Shown in pieces: positions 43,856 through 47,119 of a DNA stretch of 47,119 bases (its first letter is position 1; each line of letters starts with the position of its first letter). The notes under the pieces are model-generated. The model was not told the origin of the DNA, searched no databases, and saw only the letters and a list, made by a program, of their open reading frames with translations. The stretch lies in NCBI GenBank assembly GCA_035873375.1, contig JAYWMQ010000028.1:1-47119 (forward strand). Reading direction: 5' to 3'. Made by a program: the position numbers and the translations under genes. Source of the DNA: Nitrospirota bacterium (GTDB lineage Bacteria > Nitrospirota > Thermodesulfovibrionia > Thermodesulfovibrionales > JdFR-85).

Positions 43856-45055
43856 TTACCATTGAAAAGCCACATTGGCACTGGCTCCAATCTCTTCTTT
43901 TGCAAAATCGTATGCGCCGGCAAGATCCAATCTTAATCCAAGGAGACCTAATCCAAGACCTGCTGTAGCCACAAAGTTTGATCCGCTCTCTGCCACGTTC
44001 TTGTATCCCCCCGCCCTGAGGGTGAAGAGATCACTTAATATCTTTCCTTTGGTTCCAAGTGCCTGCTCGAATCCAACAGCAACCTGCCGCTCCTTATATC
44101 CCGGCGTAAGGGTCTCGTTGGAGGTAACATCTATATCAAGTGCGACAGTTGCCCCCCGCCATGGCAGAAAGGCGGCACCAGCCCTTATCTGTGGGGCTAT
44201 CTTTATATCGCTGCCCCTTGCAGAGGAGAATGAGGGGCCTGTAAGGTACTTTCCAACGGCTCCAAGCCTTAACTTCTCCGACGGTATCCAGATTACACCA
44301 ATATCCCCTGTTATCTTCTGGCCGGTGCGTTTGTTATTTTTTACCTTTTCCACGATATTGGTATCGCTGGTATTAAAGGCAAGGATAGACTCAAAGTAGG
44401 TGGCGGCATCCATAAGTTTAACTGTGGCCCCAACGTGGAGGGTATCGTTGATAAAACCGTGTGCCAGGCTCAGACTGTATTCAATAGTCTGTAAGCCGGT
44501 GAGGTCTATTGCTGACGTATTGTTGGCAATAGATTGGGGGAGGACATCGGGGATGGGTTTAACATTAATTAGGTCGATCCTTGGCACAGCATTTGCGTAG
44601 CCTATGCCTGTTACACCTATTGCCAGGGCCATACCCTTGATGTCGGCACTTGCAATAGCCCCTGCCTGGCCATTGATGTCTATTCTGCTGCCATTTTTAT
44701 CTAACTTGAGGAGTATATCCACCAAGCGGACTACATCATCCGGGTTGTCATAGAATTCCGAATCACTAATCTCTCTCCCGTTAAGGACAGTATCAATATC
44801 GTCCCACAAGTCTGCAAGGCCACTGTGGTCCTTGACAACCGCCCCGACGTGAGCCCTGATATCCGTTACCCTGTGCTGGGCACTCAGGCCGGCAGGATTC
44901 CAGTATATAGCCGTAGCATCTGATGCAACTGCAACATGAGCACCTCCCATGCCCATGGCCCGCGGTCCTATTGTTACAAATTCCGCTGCAAAGGCACTGG
45001 TTGTCAGAAGAAGGAAAGAGAGTCCCAATAAAAAAATATGTCTTACACCTGCCAT
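43856..45055 (-). CDS. TraF/PorV-like outer-membrane beta-barrel protein
   Basis: The start at 45055 is chosen because AAGGAGG lies six bases before it and it opens a clear signal peptide (MAGVRHIFLLGLSF..., cleavage after AFA). The frame continues upstream to 45184 but that part is not signal-like. The mature protein of about 375 residues begins EFVTIGPRAMGMGG, then ATAIYWNPAGL, the signature of the TraF (PF13729)/PorV/FadL-like group. It ends in Trp (FQW), typical of beta-barrels. Despite the TraF name no conjugation gene is nearby; it is likely a general outer-membrane barrel. Confidence 0.8.
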   Translation of the reverse strand: MAGVRHIFLLGLSFLLLTTSAFAAEFVTIGPRAMGMGGAHVAVASDATAIYWNPAGLSAQHRVTDIRAHVGAVVKDHSGLADLWDDIDTVLNGREISDSEFYDNPDDVVRLVDILLKLDKNGSRIDINGQAGAIASADIKGMALAIGVTGIGYANAVPRIDLINVKPIPDVLPQSIANNTSAIDLTGLQTIEYSLSLAHGFINDTLHVGATVKLMDAATYFESILAFNTSDTNIVEKVKNNKRTGQKITGDIGVIWIPSEKLRLGAVGKYLTGPSFSSARGSDIKIAPQIRAGAAFLPWRGATVALDIDVTSNETLTPGYKERQVAVGFEQALGTKGKILSDLFTLRAGGYKNVAESGSNFVATAGLGLGLLGLRLDLAGAYDFAKEEIGASANVAFQW

Positions 45056-45095
45056 CGCCATACCTCCTTTAAATCGTTCCGTTAATTTAACAAGT

Positions 45096-45124
45096 AGTAT
45101 AGTATCACTTAGCCCGAATGTCTT
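45096..45124 (-). promoter_or_regulatory. sigma70-like promoter of the TraF-like gene
   Basis: Read on the minus strand: AAGACA (45124-45119), a 17-base spacer and TATACT (45101-45096). The predicted start is about 35 bases before the ATG at 45055, so this gene need not be co-transcribed with the avidin gene upstream. Confidence 0.55.
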
Positions 45125-45153
45125 TATTTTGGTGTTGTTGTTTGAGCAATGCG

Positions 45154-45579
45154 TTATCTCCTTGATTTTGCCGGATGAGACCATGGGGCCTGTTTTGCCC
45201 TTTTTTCAGATTCTGCTTTCGAAGGCTGGCTTCTTTTAAAGACATCCATCCCGACAAGAGTGGATGCCCAGTCATGCTCAGGTTCGGTTTCCTGGGTAAG
45301 GAGCCATGTTGCCGTCAATATTTCCTGGCCGTCAATCATTTGCAGTTGTCCGGACCAGGCGGTTACAGAGTGTGAATTTCCACTTTTATTAACCCAGGCA
45401 ACAGTAAATCCGACAGCCTGACTCTGACCGTAAGGTTCTGTGTCTGTAGTGCCTGCCAGGGTATAGATGCCTTGTGCATCTCCGACAGCAGTCTGGTATG
45501 TTCCCGACACAGAATTTCCATCTACCTGTAGATTCATTTCTGAACCCAACTCGTTATACCAGGTGCCTTCCAATCCCAT
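45154..45579 (-). CDS. avidin/streptavidin-family biotin-binding protein
   Basis: The 141 residues align along their length with core streptavidin. Biotin contacts conserved: Asn9 and Ser13 (streptavidin 23, 27), Tyr28 (43), Thr30 for Ser45, Asp34 for Asn49, Trp62 (79), Ser71 (88), Thr73 (90), Trp75 (92), Trp92 (108), Leu94 (110), Trp104 (120) and Asp112 (128). Motifs are GTWYNELGS, GTYQTAVGDA, FTVAWVNKSGNSHSVTAWSG, TATWLLT and STLVGMDVF. Retained Trp104 favours a tetramer like streptavidin rather than a rhizavidin-type dimer. GGAGGG precedes the ATG by about six bases. There is no signal peptide, so as written it is cytoplasmic. A basic tail of 27 residues ends APWSHPAKSRR. It is not part of any biotin-synthesis cluster. 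Confidence 0.93.
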   Translation of the reverse strand: MGLEGTWYNELGSEMNLQVDGNSVSGTYQTAVGDAQGIYTLAGTTDTEPYGQSQAVGFTVAWVNKSGNSHSVTAWSGQLQMIDGQEILTATWLLTQETEPEHDWASTLVGMDVFKRSQPSKAESEKRAKQAPWSHPAKSRR

Positions 45580-45690
45580 TGATTCCCTCCATTTTTGATA
45601 TGAATTTTCAGGTTTTAAGGTGGCTTCTTATCATTTCCCCCATTTTTTAGATCGAGAATGATATTGTAGAATCCAGGAACTACGTACAGC

Positions 45691-45719
45691 TATATATAGC
45701 GAGGAGCTTAACAATGCAA
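45691..45719 (-). promoter_or_regulatory. possible promoter of the avidin gene, over a palindrome
   Basis: Read on the minus strand: TTGCAT (45719-45714), a 17-base spacer and TATATA (45696-45691). The -10 lies inside the perfect 12-bp palindrome GCTATATATAGC (45689-45700), so a regulator there could block the promoter. The leader to the ATG would be about 105 bases. Confidence 0.4.
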
Positions 45720-45720
45720 C

Positions 45721-46116
45721 CATCCCTTCTATAATATCCCATAAGTAAAGAATAATCAACTGGTCAAGGAGTAATTGGGCTTGTATTTATACATTGCCTA
45801 TCAGTTATCGTTGGTTCCCAAGCCGCCCCTTTCTACCAATAAATTCTCGTTAATCCCCTCGTTCCGGACACCCTCCTTGGCAATTATCCAATATTATACG
45901 TATTACGTATTTCCTGATATTAGAGCATAAATACGAAAAACGATAATTTTTTCTTTATAAAATAACAATCAGAGAGTGCATGTGTTTCTAAAATGTGATA
46001 TAGTATAGGGTAGTTTGGGGGAGAAATAAGTAGTTCGTATATTAATTGTTATCAAAAAACTATATTGAGGATATGCTAAAATATACGCATGAAAGCTGAA
46101 AGAACGGGAGGATTTG
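45721..46116. other. AT-rich non-coding region upstream of hicBA, with a TACGTA palindrome
   Basis: No ORF of protein-like quality is seen. It is clearly more AT-rich than the rest of the window. ATACGTA-T-TACGTAT at 45896-45910 is a perfect 15-bp inverted repeat with a single central base. Near hicB, TATATT (46061-46066 region) and AATATA form a loose inverted pair that could be a HicB operator. GCTTAAC at 45706-45712 just outside the region recalls an attC R-box but has no partner. Confidence 0.4.
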
Positions 46117-46344
46117 ATGATAAAGCAATATAAAATAATAGTAGAAAAACATCCTGATGGCTACGTTGCCTATCCATTGGGACTGAGAGGGATAGTGGTA
46201 GGACAAGGTGAGACCTACGAAGAAGCACTTTCGGATGTAAAATCAGCAATAAAATTTCATATTGAAACATTCGGAGAAGAAGTTCTTGAAGTTGATTCAC
46301 CAGTTCTTGAAGCTTTTGTAGCAGAGGCTGGAGTAGAAGCATAA
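46117..46344 (+). CDS. hicB: HicB-family antitoxin
   Basis: The start at the ATG 46117 follows GGGAGG (46106-46111) by five bases. The 75 residues show the HicB fold: KIIVEKHPDGYVAYPLGL, GQGETYEEALSDVKSAI and a short acidic C-terminus. There is no added ribbon-helix-helix or HTH domain, so DNA binding, if any, is by the fold itself or absent. The TAA stop is directly followed by the hicA ATG. The antitoxin-first order is less usual than hicA first but is common in one large subgroup. Confidence 0.9.
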   Translation: MIKQYKIIVEKHPDGYVAYPLGLRGIVVGQGETYEEALSDVKSAIKFHIETFGEEVLEVDSPVLEAFVAEAGVEA

Positions 46345-46584
46345 ATGACAAAATTCCCAGTTGATGCTCCCAAACGGAGGGTAATAAAGGCATTAGAAAT
46401 TTTAGGGTTTATGATTGTAAGGGAAAGAGAACATATTTCAATGGTTAGAGAAAATCCAGAGGGGACAAAAACTCCTTTAACAATGCCCAATCATCCATAC
46501 ATAAAAGCTTCGACATTAAGAACCATATGCACACAAGCAAGGATATCAAGGAAAGAATTTTTAGATGCATACAACAAGACATGA
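46345..46584 (+). CDS. hicA: HicA-family mRNA interferase toxin
   Basis: The 79 residues have the dsRBD-like HicA fold: KRRVIKALEILGFMIVRERE, the active-site His in REREHISMV, MPNHPYIKASTLRTICTQA and RKEFLDAYN at the end. It cuts mRNA at the ribosome or free in the cytoplasm when not bound by HicB. It abuts hicB and ends about seven bases before an attC-like site, the position typical of a gene in an integron cassette. Confidence 0.9.
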   Translation: MTKFPVDAPKRRVIKALEILGFMIVREREHISMVRENPEGTKTPLTMPNHPYIKASTLRTICTQARISRKEFLDAYNKT

Positions 46585-46590
46585 TCAATA

Positions 46591-46651
46591 GATAACAATG
46601 CCTTCTTCCAGCGGACGGCAAATAGCCGCCGCTGAATTCGGTCGTTGAGGC
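46591..46651 (+). other. attC-like integron recombination site behind hicA
   Basis: GATAACAA at the left (AAC 46594-46596) and GTTGAGGC at the right (GTT 46644-46646) enclose a hairpin. CAGCGG (46609-46614) pairs with CCGCTG (46629-46634) and CGGC (46616-46619) pairs with GCCG (46625-46628), loop AAATA. Two bases are unpaired on the left arm: A46615 and C46608 (the latter before TT/AA pairs at 46606-46607 and 46635-46636). On the opposite strand these are an extrahelical T and G, as in folded attC sites. The GTT box is GTTGAGG, not the strict GTTRRRY, so the site is either divergent or decayed. No integrase is in the window. Confidence 0.6.
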
Positions 46652-46685
46652 GAATAAAAAGTGAATAATAAATCGTCAAAAGGAA

Positions 46686-46841
46686 ATGTTTTTTTGGCCC
46701 TTCATACATGATGAGGCCTCTGCGAGAGAAGCAGCAAAACAAGGATGGATTGCAGCATTATTTAGCGGCGGGATAACGCTTTTAATAATAATTATTGGCA
46801 GTACTCCCTATTATAGTTTAGTTTTAGTTGATGTGGGATGA
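46686..46841 (+). CDS. small membrane protein, possibly truncated
   Basis: This 51-residue ORF starts about 40 bases after the attC-like site. MFFWPFIHDEASAREAAKQG, an amphipathic start, is followed by a hydrophobic helix (IAALFSGGITLLIIIIGS) and ends early at VLVDVG. Homologous-looking small membrane proteins I have in mind continue with a second helix after VDVG, so this may be truncated by a stop. Position and size fit a cassette gene. The family is not identified. The ribosome site is weak (AAAAGGA). Confidence 0.45.
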   Translation: MFFWPFIHDEASAREAAKQGWIAALFSGGITLLIIIIGSTPYYSLVLVDVG

Positions 46842-46862
46842 ATCTTTTTAAATAGGTTATGG

Positions 46863-47119
46863 CTACCGCATTTTACTCAAATCAAACGCATGTTCACAGG
46901 TATGCTGTTCACGCACGAGTCTAAAAGGAGAAAACTTCCATTTAAAACGCTGTTTGTATTTGAATGCAGCAAATGCAGTAATGAAATTGTTTTTCGCATC
47001 GATCTTTGTAATATAAGTAAATGTTTGCTTAGTTCCAGGCTCGACGAAATAGTATTGATAGTTATCTGGAATTATATTTTCTTCAAATATCTTCAAAGGA
47101 AATTTCAACCTGTGAGAAT
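46863..47119 (-). CDS. unknown protein, C-terminal part (partial at window edge)
   Basis: The frame is open to the right edge of the window and ends at a TAG at 46863-46865; about 84 residues are visible. Readable text includes NYQYYFVEPGTKQTFTYITK and FRLVREQHTCEHAFDLSKM, plausible for a folded protein. The opposite strand is also open over this stretch, so the call is uncertain. No family is recognised. Confidence 0.35.
   Translation of the reverse strand, partial: SHRLKFPLKIFEENIIPDNYQYYFVEPGTKQTFTYITKIDAKNNFITAFAAFKYKQRFKWKFSPFRLVREQHTCEHAFDLSKMR

Noticed and set aside
43856-45055. TraF name as evidence for a conjugative element
   Set aside because: The family name is historical; no relaxase, coupling protein or type IV secretion gene is in the window, and the protein looks like a general outer-membrane barrel.
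45706-45730. GCTTAACAATGC, resembling the left end of an attC
   Set aside because: It fits the RYYYAAC box and shares AACAATGC with the real site, but no hairpin or GTTRRRY partner follows within 150 bases.
46491-46742. 83-codon minus-strand ORF over hicA and the attC-like site
   Set aside because: It runs through the hairpin and hicA, and its text (RLNDRIQRRLFAVRW) is the accidental translation of the site.
46842-47119. Plus-strand frame open from 46842 to the window end
   Set aside because: It follows a stop of the small ORF, has no start signal, and its text looks less protein-like than the minus-strand frame; neither is certain.

Overview
The window reads as a piece of a chromosome from an uncultured Gram-negative bacterium, most likely Nitrospirota of the Thermodesulfovibrionia type, with a Deltaproteobacteria-like lineage as second choice. 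This is inferred from gene styles only: lipoprotein signals, an outer-membrane TraF/PorV-like protein, a large alternative chemosensory operon, an adenosylhomocysteinase of the roughly 420-residue type, and glucosylglycerate-type solute genes. No rRNA or tRNA gene was seen. Genes are densely packed, and convergent neighbours often nearly abut.

Left part (1-27.4 kb): a partial CPBP-like membrane protease, a HExxH lipoprotein, a GT4 glycosyltransferase/GH15 glucosidase pair, uppP and ftsK, then glycerate 2-kinase with an MPGP-type phosphatase. These are followed by a YkgJ zinc/iron-chelating protein, an HD hydrolase, the fatty-acid/RNase III cluster fabG-acpP-fabF-rnc, an MFS exporter, dapB, a rubrerythrin-like ferritin, a glucosyl-3-phosphoglycerate synthase-like enzyme, an FmdB zinc ribbon, a TIM-barrel isomerase, rimI, an OmpR-type two-component system, uspA, and metK-ahcY-rlmN. 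The GpgS-like synthase, the phosphatase and the glycerate kinase together could make and recycle glucosyl- or mannosylglycerate, a compatible solute.

Middle part (27.4-41.8 kb): one compact 12-gene minus-strand chemosensory operon, in transcription order cheY, cheA, ExeA-like AAA ATPase, cheW, a receptor with a periplasmic CxxCH heme motif and a cytoplasmic PhnD-like domain, a second receptor with a degenerate signalling tip, cheW, a HEAT-repeat protein, cheR, cheB, a coiled-coil/GAF protein, cheY. Most junctions overlap or nearly touch. No flagellar or pilus genes are present, so the output is unknown.

Right part (41.8-47.1 kb) is accessory and becomes AT-rich beyond 45.6 kb. It holds a DUF4832-type lipoprotein, a TraF/PorV-like outer-membrane protein, and a clear avidin/streptavidin homologue that keeps essentially all biotin contacts, has no signal peptide, and carries a basic C-terminal tail with a WSHP (Strep-tag-like) motif. 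A hicBA toxin-antitoxin pair follows, and directly behind it lies a folded site with the architecture of an integron attC. A short membrane ORF and a partial unknown ORF close the window. The avidin with its tail, the HicBA-attC cassette and the composite chemosensory operon are the most notable items.
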